Source of the DNA: Drosophila miranda
Taxonomy: Eukaryota > Arthropoda > Insecta > Diptera > Drosophilidae
Direction: 5' to 3'
Length of the DNA stretch: 64,000 nt
NCBI RefSeq assembly: GCF_003369915.1
Contig: NW_022881614.1
Span: forward strand, 20,004,336-20,068,335
The notes beneath the pieces are model-generated. The model was not told the DNA's origin and made no database searches. It worked only from the letters and a program-made list of their open reading frames with translations. This document shows positions 54,877 through 64,000 of this stretch, piece after piece; the first letter of the stretch is position 1, and each line of letters opens with the position of its first letter. Both the position numbers and the translations under genes were made by a program.

Positions 54877-57206
54877 ATGATTAAAATGCGGTGTCTGGCA
54901 GCTGCCATGCTAATTTTCGGCTACATTGCCACTACATCAGCCGCCGAGAGTGATGTCCTGGACCTGGGGACGACAACTTCGCATCCACACTGAAGCAGCA
55001 GGAGACGACATTGGTTATGTTCTATGCTCCCTGGTAAGTGCGTGTGTGTGGTGTGAGGGGAGCGGGCGTGGCAGGTCGGGAGTGCGATTACCTTAATCAG
55101 CTTGTTGCGTCTGCTTTTTAATTAAATTGCGCTGCGAAGAATCGAATTAAAAGTACACGTCAGCGTTAAGAAGAGGGTCGAACAGAAGAAAAAAAAAAAT
55201 CTGCGACTACAAAGTCGGTATCAGAGCGGCCATTTTAAGAGAGCTTCAACCAGCTAATGTGTCAATACAACTATCTCTTTGTTCGCATATGAGTGTGAGT
55301 AGATTATTAGGAGAAAACTTCAAAGCTATCATTTCCAGATACGAGTGCATACGGTTTTTGTATGTGGGCTTGCCGGCCGGTGGCCGATTTCCATCTCCCC
55401 GGAGAGCAGTGAAAGAGTTTTTAAATTACATTTAATCCCCGCATCGTTGGGCTTATCAGCTCTGGAACATAAGCAGTTTAATTAGACGTTGTTAGCAATA
55501 AGAGTGCATGATAAGGCAACCCAACTGATAAGTATACGCACCCCATGCTATAATTACAAACTATTCGACTTTTTGGGTAACATGTCTTCCTGTTGTCGTG
55601 ATAAAAATGATGAACTACTAGCTAAATTTGTTCGAGAAAAGACTGGGACGTGTCCTAATAGACTTTTTCTGTTCTTATAGGTGCGGCCACTGCAAGCGCC
55701 TCAAGCCTGAGTATGCCAAGGCGGCTGAGCTCGTCAAGGATGATGATCCACCAATTAAGCTGGCCAAGGTTGACTCCGAGGCTGGCAAGGAGACCTGCAG
55801 CAAGTACTCAGTGAGCGGCTATCCCACACTGAAAATATTCCGTCAGGATGAAGTTTCGCAGGACTACAGCGGACCACGTGAGGCCATCGGCATTGCGAAA
55901 TACATGCGCGCTCAAGTTGGACCTGCCTCTAAGAATGTGCGCTCTGTGGAGGAGCTCGCCAAGTTCCTGGACACCAAGGAGACCTCAATCTTTGGTAGCT
56001 TTGAAGACATTGACTCCAAGCTGGCGAAGATCTTCCTCAAGTTTGCCGACAAGAACCGCGAGAAGTATCGCTTTGGCCACAGCAGCGACGAGGAGGTGTT
56101 GAAGAAGAATGGTGAAACGTAAATGATGCCATGTCAAGACTGCAAATGCGTTTATTATACTTTATATAATTTGTTACGCCTCCGGAAATAAAAAATAGCT
56201 TTTAAGTTTTGTCCCTTGTCACAAATAACCAAAGTATTCGATGGCTCTTGTCTTCCGTACAGCGATAAGATTTGGGTGATCCGTGCTCCACATTTGAGCA
56301 ACAAGTTTGAGGCTTCCACAGTCAAGTTTGAGGGAAGCGCTGAGTCCGACCTGACCACCTTCATCAAGGAGAATTAGTAAGTGATCTCTTTTCTATATCC
56401 TCCCCCAAGCACACTCTTAATTTACGTTCGTTCAATCTCTGCAGCCATGGCTTGGTTGGTCATCGTACCCAGGACACTTCGCGGGACTTCCAGAACCCCC
56501 TGATCACCGCCTACTACAGCGTCGACTACCAGAAGAATCCCAAGGGCACCAACTACTGGCGCAACCGTGTCCTCAAGGTGGCCAAGGAATTTGCCGGCCA
56601 AATTAGCTTTGCCATCAGCTCCAAGGACGACTTCCAGCACGAATTGAACGAATACGGCTACGATTTTGTTGGTGACAAGCCCATCGTTTTGGCCCGTGAT
56701 GCCAAGAATCTCAAGTACTCTCTGAAGGACGAGTTCTGCGTGGAGAACCTACAAGATTTTGTTGAGAAGCTGCTGGCCGACGAACTGGAGCCATATGTCA
56801 AGAGCGAGCCCGTCCCAGAGTCGAACGATACTCCGGTCAAGGTGGCTGTAGCTAAGAACTTTGACGATCTGCTGATCAACAACGGCAAGGACACGCTCAT
56901 TGAGTTCTACGCCCCATGGTGCGGCCACTGCAAGAAGCTCCCATCTACGAGGAGCTGGCCGAGAAACTGCAAGACGAGGATGTGGTCATTTTCAAAATGG
57001 ATGCCACGGCCAACGATGTGCCACCAGAGTTCAATGTGCGTGGATTCCCCACACTCTACTGGCTCCCCAAGGACTCGAAGAATAAGCCCGTAAGCTACAA
57101 CGGGGGTCGCGAGGTCGATGATTTCATCAAATACATTGCCAAGGAGGCGACCACAGAACTGAAGAGCTTCGACCGTGACGGAAGGCCCAAGAAGACCGAG
57201 CTCTAA
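54877..57206 (+). pseudogene. ERp60: ERp60 copy B, two frameshifts
   Basis: Exons 54877-55033, 55681-56118, 56263-56376 and 56445-57206. Exon 3 is full length and its splice junction intact, unlike copy A. One G is missing in exon 1 (54966-54969; copy A has five Gs), giving a stop a few codons after the mature N-terminus. Four bases are missing at about 56939, immediately after the second CGHCKK, shifting the rest. KTEL at the end is preserved out of frame. Exon 2, with the first active site, is unchanged. The mutations are different from those of copy A, so the two copies decayed independently. Confidence 0.87.
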
Positions 57207-57464
57207 GCTCCAGGCTCTAATCTTAACTCTTACTGCTAACTGCGTCGTTAATGTGGTGTAGTGGCGGTGTAACTAGCATTTCCATATTTTTGTAAAAGTC
57301 GAATGCATTCTCTTCAAAGTCTTGATGGGACAAAAATTGTATTAAATTATATATAGTAGTGATGATGATAACGCAGATGAACACAAACCCAACCCCATGA
57401 AGATGTCACAATAAACTTAAAACTTAATTTATCTACTCAACAATGAAATGAAAAATTATTTTCT

Positions 57465-58779
57465 TTAATTCTTATGAAGTGTTGTGTGGGTTAGGTCCTC
57501 CATGCGCTCGTCCAACATGATGCGAAACCAATCGGGAATGAAGGTATACTGGTTCCTGCCAAGATACGAAGTGTACGAGATCTCCCCCTGGCTAGCATCA
57601 AACTTCATCAGATACACGGTCTTGGGGCAGTCGACTACCGACATAAAGCCGCGAATCTGGTCCACCAGCCGCAGCAGGAAATTGACACAGACATTCGGTG
57701 ACCAGGCTTTTTCCTGCGCAAACAAATTAAAGTGTTATTTCAATCGGAGTATATTGTATATATGTACTAACGCAGTCCTTCCAAAGTTGGCGCACAGATA
57801 GCTTGTTAATGGTGTGCGCGATGGTGTCGCGGTTAACATTAGCAACGTAAATGTTTTCGATGCCCACCAGAACGCACTTGGACCACCACTTGAGGGCGTC
57901 GCAACGGTTGTGCGTAGCCCATTCATCCACGCTCATACTGTCTAGGCGAAACTGCAGCTCCGTAAAGACATAATTTGAACTATCAGGCGAATAAGAGCAA
58001 ATTTAAACCGATTTTAAATGTACATTCAAGGCCCCGTACTTACTTCCCGTCACTTCCTGTCCTAAAACCTTCGGCCAGAACTGGTGAATCGAAAATAAAA
58101 CGTGTGGCATTTATGCTGAAGTAAAACACTCCGTTGTATTGTCCAGTCGGTTCCATTGGGTCGCATGGTTTCGGCATTGCATTTGCATTCTCTGAAAAAA
58201 AAAACAAAAAAAATACTAAATAGTAATATTGGATGGGTAATCCAATGCCCTACCGGATAGGAAGTGCCTACGAAGCTTTGCGAGCCAATCAGCATTCAGT
58301 TCCTTCATGGGAGAAGTTTTTAGATCCTCAAGAACCACGGGGCTGATGTAAATCGTGTTTCGATACTTGGTCACGGCGAGGGTCCAGTTCTCCTTCATTT
58401 CGTAGGGAGTCCTCAAGATTAGTTCAATAACTTCGGTGGTGCACACAATGTCGTAACTGACTTCCACCTCCAGTTTGGCACTTAGATGGGATGTCCCAGT
58501 GCTCTCCATGTACAATAGTATGTTGTCCAAGCCTGGCTGCGATAAGAGTAAACTTCGCGGAGGACTCGGCTCAGAGTCCCCCAGGTGCACTTGGAATTTG
58601 TTCATTTTTGGAACGACTACGTAGCGCAAGCGATTTGCATTGTTCTCAAATATTCCATATGGCGATAAGCTGAAGCCCCCGTGAACCACTGGCTTAGAAA
58701 ATTCTGGAAAGTCACATCGGTCCGCTTTGGTAATAACGTGAGGTTTTATATTTAATAATATTTCATCAGAAATCATCAT
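57465..58779 (-). CDS. cuff: cuff (cutoff, Rai1/DXO-like) copy B, apparently intact
   Basis: Exons (minus) 58254-58779, 58044-58191, 57772-57979 and 57465-57713, all with GT-AG introns and correct phases, encode 376 residues. The fold family is DXO/Rai1: N-terminal HGGFSLSP, TPYEMKENWTLAV and YRNTIYIS in exon 1, KWWSKCVLVGIENIYVANV in exon 3, and WSPNVC ... TVYLMKF ... FIPDWF in exon 4. In active DXO/Rai1 enzymes the ExD and ExK metal-site motifs lie where exons 2 and 3 here read LAEGFR and FTELQF. So this is the catalytically dead Cutoff type, which in Drosophila joins Rhino and Deadlock to protect piRNA-cluster transcripts in germline nuclei. Divergent with Mdn1 copy 6, convergent with ERp60 B. 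Alternative: another DXO paralogue. Alternative start at 58839. Confidence 0.8.
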
Positions 58780-59273
58780 GGATTCATCTGAAAACGCAAG
58801 ATTTAATTTTCCTAAAATTGGTTTTGCGTTGCTTAACAAAAAAAAATGGCAGCGTTAAATACTATGCGCATACTTGCAAACATATTAATGTTTCTTCCAA
58901 TACACAACTTTCGTTAATCGTTCAAGGTTGCAATGTGTTGTCTAAGCTGGCTTTTAACTTTTACAAATCACACCGGTTCAGCAATTATTTTGGAGGCTCT
59001 ACTGTGCTTCCCACTCCCACTCACAACAATTTGGCGCAATGCCGGTTTTGGGGATGCCAAGCCTAAACAAACCGGAAGGTTGCCAGACTGCCGCACACAG
59101 ATGTTCGCATTGAACTGTGTGGCAACCATTGCAAGGTGCGCTGCACGTGTTTCAAATTCGCGTGTGTTGCTTGTTCATTCCCGGGTCTGAGCTCTGAAAT
59201 TAATTCGAAAGCAGTTAAAAGTAGCTCGAAAGAAATAACAGTATCCGAATACAGTTGACCGGCTACCAAGGCA

Positions 59274-62238
59274 ATGGAGGTAAATGCCATCAAGCTACGA
59301 TTTTGTGCACAGCGACTTCTGCAGTTGACTGCCAACGAGCCCCAAGACAATTTGTTTGTTCAAAATGTACAGAAGTTCATCAGAAAGAAGGTAAGTGTAT
59401 GATCATATTTTAGAAATATGTGCCTCAAGACGTGGAACGTCTGTTCTGCAGTCTCAGCGAGCAACTTGCGTGTCCGGCCTACACCGTTCCCTTGGCAGTG
59501 AGCTTTGAGGAGCAACTGTTGCTGCTCCTTAGCATGGCCCTGCGATGGGACTCGGCTGGAGACGATATCCATCAATATCATAAGGAGTGCATCGCCCTGT
59601 CAAAGCTAATGGACATCTCTGTGGATGCGCAGAGGTAAGTAGAGGTCCCTGTATCGGATGACCAGTCTCAAAAGCACACATTCCCTCTGACACCCGTATA
59701 GGTTTGCAAAGAGCTACTTCCACAACAGGCCAGCACCGTTCGAGAAAAGCCAAAGTAATTCCAGCAGTGTCCCCAGCAAAAGGGCAAAGAACGCAAAGGC
59801 CAGCCAAAAGTTAGATGAACTGGAGCTCTTGAAATGTTGCTACCAGTTGCTGCGAAGTGACACGTCCTACTTCCGTCAATTGTGGGACTGGTCCGGCTTC
59901 ATTGCCACCTACTCGCACCTCGAGACCCCCTGCCCGATGATACAGCTCTACTGCAACTACATCATGGCCATGCTCACGAATATGAGCCCAACACAGCGGA
60001 ATGCCCAAAATGCCAAGATATCCACAGAAGCACAGCTCCGATTTGAACGCGAGAAGGAACAGTCATGGGCCGTAGCCAGGCAGGCCGAGGGCTGCTGCTA
60101 TTCTCCCGAAGACGAAACGCCTGAACAGATGCTGAGCCTGAGCCTCAACCAGAGTGTGACCAACATTGAGGGCGTACTCTTGCCGACATTCAACAATAAG
60201 AATCAGGAATGCTATGCAAGCACTGACGGCGGCTACGGTCGCATTGTAAAGGTGGATTCGACGGTTGTAAATCTGCGGAGCATTGCCCTCGGCGTCGCAG
60301 CGGCCAAGCCGATTTGCCTCTCCGGTCCTGTGGGCTGTGGCAAGACGACGCTTATTGAGTATCTGGCCCGCAAGACGGGACACATTTGCCCCAAGCCCAA
60401 GGAGATTGACACTCGCGAAAAGGCGCTGCGAAAGGCTGAAGAGGAGGACAAATTGTTGACACCAAAAAAAGGAAAAAAGGGGAAAGAAAAGAAGCGGAAA
60501 CTGGAGGAGGACCTTCCCATCGACCAGGCATTGCTGGATCTGGGTGAAATGTCGCAAAAGCATGGCTTTCTACGGATACAGCTGGGCGACCAGACCGACA
60601 GCAAAATGCAATTGGGCCAATATCGCTGCACAGATGTGCCTGGGGAATTCGTTTGGCTTCCTGGTGTCCTCACGCAGGTGAGAAGGAATTGATTAAACTG
60701 AACGAGGGTTCTATTATATGAATGATTATTTGCACTTTTAGGCTGTCATGCATGGCTACTGGCTGTTGCTGGAGGATCTGGATGCCGCCACCCAAGACAC
60801 CTACACAATTCTGAGCAGTTTGCTGGAGAGGCAGTGCCTGAGCGTTCCCGGCTTTCGCGACTCTGTGCAGATTGAGCCAGGCTTTCAATTGTTTGTCACA
60901 GTGCGGTAAGAGTCCATGGAGCATTCAAAACATCTTTATCCTAAACATTTTCTCTGTTTTAGGACCAACAAATCGGCCAGCAATTCGGGACAGAAATCGC
61001 TCTATTCGCTGCTGGATAAATATCTGTATACGATCAACGTTTTGCCGCTTTCCCGCAACGAGCTGTGCAAGGTGGTCAGCACCAACTATCCCAAGCTGGC
61101 GACCGTCGCCAATCGAGTGGTGGACGTGTTTCTTACCTTCTCCAGTGGCAATCACATGGCCGCCGACAATCTGCGTCAGCAGGATTCGAACGACAAGGCG
61201 GACAACACGGAGAAGTACGTGGCGCTGCCCTTTAAGCAGGTCACACTCTCATCCAGTCCGAACTCGGGCCGCCTGGTCTCGACCCGGGATCTGGTCAAGC
61301 TGGGCCAGCGTTCGAATGCCCAGTTCTCGGTGACCAGCGCCGAGTGTGCCTACTTTATGTTCCAGAATGCCGTCGATGTATTCTGTTCGTATCTGCCGCA
61401 TAGTAGGGAGAAGATCACGCTGATCACGAGCATCGGCGCCAAGTTGGGCATCATTCGCTCCAGATGCGAGCATTTCGCTAATGAATACAAACCTGATGTG
61501 GATTTTGGACTGGAGATTATCAAGATCGGACGTGCCAGTCTCCTGGCCAAGTCCGAGCTGCTGTCCAATAATGAGAATGGGGAGCAGCTCTCAGAGCAAG
61601 ACCTGAAGCGACAGAAACTAACCGAGCAGACCAGGAGGGCCATCGGCCAGACCAGCGTCAAGCGTGCCACCTTCTCGTTTACACGTCTCGCCAGCTGCAT
61701 CTTGGAACGGATTGCCGTCTGTGTGAGCCACTCGGAGCCCGTGCTGCTGGTGGGGGAGACGGGTGTGGGCAAGACCTCCTCCGTGCAGTATCTGGCCGAG
61801 CGCACCGAACACAAGCTGGTCGTCGTGAACATGAACAACCAGTCGGATGTCTCGGATCTCGTGGGCGGATTCAAGCCCGTCGAACTCAACTACGTGCACT
61901 TGCTCTGCGAGACCTTCAATGCCGAGAAGAACATGCAGTTCCTCCGGATCTTTGCCACGCATTACAACAGCGGCCGGCACAGTGTCATCATACGCACTAT
62001 GATCAGCCTGTGCCATCAGGTGTTCAGGAACACGGATCTAAAGAGCCACCAGATGGTGCCGCGTTGGCGCACGCTTTGCGAGAAGCTGCAGAAGCTGCAG
62101 ACACAGCTGGACAAGAGCATTAACATTTCGTTTGCCTTCATACCCGGTTCCCTGGTGAACTGCATCAGCAAAGGCTGCTGGACGATAAGCTATCGTCTTA
62201 TCGGCGATAAGCTGAAGCCCCGTGAACCACTGGCTTAG
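59274..62238 (+). CDS. Mdn1: Mdn1 copy 6, intact to second P-loop then fused to antisense cuff
   Basis: Exons 59274-59390, 59414-59634, 59702-60677, 60742-60905 and 60963-62238 give 918 in-frame codons including stop, with no duplication. First P-loop GPVGCGKTTLIEYLA, Walker B LLLEDLD and second P-loop GETGVGKTSSV are present. Mdn1 sequence ends at 62174 before the second Walker B. The last ~21 residues come from the filler and the antisense strand of cuff, ending at a TAG. Intron 1 would be 23 nt. It is the cleanest Mdn1 copy in the window, but it lacks about four of six ATPase modules and everything after them. Confidence 0.72.
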
Positions 62239-62317
62239 AAAATTCTGGAAAGTCACATCGGTCCGCTTTGGTAATAATGTGAGGTTTTATATTTAATAAT
62301 ATTTCATCAGAAATCAT
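62175..62317 (-). pseudogene. cuff: Filler and cuff 5' fragment (unit 7)
   Basis: Fourth copy of the 28-bp filler (62175-62202) followed by cuff exon 1 (62203-62317), with one C missing in the first C-run. The same junction at the far end of the array, after the long units, shows that short and long units are interspersed and derive from one event. Confidence 0.85.
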
Positions 62318-62789
62318 CTGAAAACGCAAGATTTAATTTTCCTAAAATTGGTTTTGCGTTGATTAACAAAAAAAAATGGCAGCGTTAAATACTATGCGCA
62401 TACTTGCAAACATATTAATGTTTCTTCCAATATACAACTTTCGTTAATCGTTCAAGGTTGCAATGTGTTGTCTAAGCTGGCTTTTAACTTTTACAAATCA
62501 CACCGGTTCAGCAATTATTTTGCTTCCCACTCCCACTCACAACAATTTGGCGCAATGCCGGTTTTGGGGATGCCAAACCTAAACAAACCGGAAGGTTGCC
62601 AGACTGCTGCACACAGATGTTCGCATTGAACTGTGTGGCAACCATTGCAAGGTGCGCTGCACGTGTTTCAAATTCGCGTGTGTTGCTTGTTCATTCCCGG
62701 GTCTGAGCTCTGAAATTAATTCGAAAGCAGTTAAAAGTAGCTCGAAAGAAATAACAGTATCCGAATACAGTTGACCGGCTACCAAGGCA

Positions 62790-62922
62790 ATGGAGGTAAA
62801 TGCCATCAAGCTACGATTTTGTGCACAGCGACTTCTGCAGTTGACTGCCAACGAGCCCCAAGACAATTTGTTTGTTCAAAATGTACAGAAGTTCATCAGA
62901 AAGAAGGTAAGTGTATGATCAT
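62790..62922 (+). pseudogene. Mdn1: Mdn1 copy 7, exon 1 only, cut by BEL element
   Basis: Exon 1 (62790-62906, 39 codons) is intact, including the CCCC lost in copies 2-4. Intron 1 begins GTAAGTGTATGATCAT and is interrupted at 62923 by a BEL LTR. Whether the gene continues beyond that element cannot be seen. Confidence 0.85.
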
Positions 62923-63294
62923 TGTTCGGAGCAGAACACAGCCGATTAGCTGCTTGCCAAATAGCACCTAATTCTTGGCCCTCAGCCGCTTATTTTGTTT
63001 GTTACCTATGTCTATGTCACTCATTTGTTTGTTAAAGCTTTGCGCTTGCTTGCCCTGCTAAACGCCCTCTGCCAGCTCGCTCTTCGCTATCTCCGCTTTG
63101 CGTCTGCCTCCCGACGTCGGCCGAGCGAAGCTGCGCTTAGCGATCGGAGCGGCAATGTAAAGGGCAGGCAAGCCACACTTGCAATTTGGATGTCACGCAT
63201 TAAAGAACATATCGTAATTTTATTTCTGCGCCGAGTTTTATTTAATTCGAAATAATTAGTCGGCCGATTGGGGATAAAAAACATTATCTCCACA
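62923..63294 (+). repeat. BEL element 2: 5' LTR (372 bp)
   Basis: TGTTCGGAGC...TATCTCCACA. Contains about 132 bp (about 63023-63155, GC-rich, with CGCTC-type words) absent from the 240-bp LTR at 22627-22866. Confidence 0.88.
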
Positions 63295-63668
63295 TAAAAT
63301 TTGGTGACCCCGACGTGATCTCTGAGTTGCAGTGTCAATTAATAATCATTCGCGATCGACAATCGTTAGCCCTAGCAAATTTTCGGCGGTTAAGCACAAT
63401 TCGGTGCTAAAACACACTTACATACACCTACATACACGCATTGCTGGCTATTAATTTCTCTGTTGCGACAATTCGATCAGTGCAGTGCGGTAGGCAGTGC
63501 AGCGAACTCACTAATACACACAAGCGGAGTACAAAGCGGAATCGGACAACTCGCACAGCCGCACAGCTAAAGGCATTAGCTGTAATCCCTTTGCTTTCGG
63601 TTCCCACGTTTATACGTATACAGGGTGTCTTTTTCGGTCGTGCTGAGTGACTCTTTTAAAACCTCAAC

Positions 63669-64000
63669 ATGGCAGCACCTGAGCCTACCAATGTCGCGAA
63701 CGCAGCAATGCCGAGTGATGTAGATTTCTACAAGCACAAGGCCGAGTCCATCGCGCGCCAACTAAAGGCCATGGATCGCTTTCTCACCAAGGAAGAGCTT
63801 GCCGAGTTAGATGAGGCAGAACTTCAAGCTCGCTTAGAGCAAATCGAGCGAATGAATGCGGATTTCGATGCCGCTCAAACGAGCCTTGAAAGGCTGGATT
63901 TCCTGCAGTTAGCCCATGATGCCCGGCTGGACTTTTCGAATGTTTATGTCAAGGTTAGGTCCAGGCTGTCGCGGGAGTTGATGGCTGCTCGCACGGTAAA
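63669..64000 (+). CDS. gag of BEL element 2, partial at window end
   Basis: Open from ATG at 63669 to the last base. The first 110 residues match the N-terminus of the ORF 19982-22252 almost exactly (MAAPEPTNVANAAMPSDVDF), with differences such as KEELAEL for KGELAEL. The rest lies outside the window. Confidence 0.85.
   Translation, partial: MAAPEPTNVANAAMPSDVDFYKHKAESIARQLKAMDRFLTKEELAELDEAELQARLEQIERMNADFDAAQTSLERLDFLQLAHDARLDFSNVYVKVRSRLSRELMAARTV

Larger units (their letters stand above)
62923..64000 (+). mobile_element. BEL/Pao LTR retrotransposon 2, 5' part, runs off the window
   Basis: LTR 62923-63294, primer site TGGTGACCCCGACGTGATC at about 63302-63320, leader, and gag start at 63669. 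Same family as the nested BEL at 19789-22866 but in plus orientation and with a longer LTR. Inserted in the very short intron 1 of Mdn1 copy 7. Confidence 0.88.

Overview
The window is animal, Drosophila-like DNA. Introns are short (about 55-70 nt) with GT-AG ends. There are Ty3/gypsy and BEL/Pao LTR retrotransposons, and DINE-1/mini-me type repeats carrying a (GTCC)n microsatellite and the mini-me core. The host genes resemble fly cutoff (cuff), midasin (Mdn1) and ERp60. From memory, the repeat variant looks like the obscura group (D. pseudoobscura/persimilis/miranda). The host genes belong, as far as I recall, to Muller element C, which forms the neo-sex chromosomes of D. miranda. Together with tandem amplification, decay and nested transposons, this makes a degenerating neo-Y or other heterochromatic segment my preferred reading. 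That placement is inference, not proof.

Layout, 1-30502: a transposon graveyard. Forward-oriented 1.1-kb DINE/mini-me units (1-1940, 11762-12769) are split by a nearly intact minus-strand Ty3/gypsy element (1941-11761; gag, protease, pol and an extra Gln/Ala-rich ORF; TSD AAGT). A second, plus-strand Ty3/gypsy element follows (12770-25063). Its 1.67-kb LTRs flank a gag with an N-terminal RING-H2 finger. It is broken by a 103-bp retroposon-like insertion, two frameshifts and a nested, internally deleted BEL element (19789-22866). Then come four head-to-tail DINE/mini-me units in the opposite orientation (25125-29634) and a 5'-truncated LTR (29635-30502) joined directly to cuff coding sequence.

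Layout, 30503-62922: a tandem array made from one locus in which cuff (minus) and Mdn1 (plus) are divergent across a ~0.5-kb promoter, and ERp60 (plus) converges on the 3' end of cuff. Seven Mdn1 5' ends, two full-length cuff genes plus five cuff 5' fragments, and two ERp60 copies are present. Short units (~3.54 kb: cuff 5' fragment + promoter + Mdn1 5' part) end at an identical filler junction. Long units (~8.8 kb) carry Mdn1 truncated in its third AAA module, then ERp60, then full-length cuff. Every Mdn1 copy is 3'-truncated. Copies 1-4 carry further frameshifts, deletions or stops. Copies 5 and 6 keep open frames (1287 and 917 codons) if spliced as predicted. Both ERp60 copies carry frameshifts. 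One cuff copy (57465-58779) looks intact and the other has a nonsense codon.

Layout, 62923-64000: a second BEL element begins inside intron 1 of the seventh Mdn1 copy and runs off the window.

How it may work together: Cutoff is a Rai1/DXO-like member of the Rhino-Deadlock-Cutoff complex that licenses piRNA-cluster transcription. Here its gene is amplified, and the short-unit junctions make Mdn1 transcription run into the antisense strand of cuff exon 1. That arrangement could generate anti-cuff RNA and is the most interesting hypothesis in the window.
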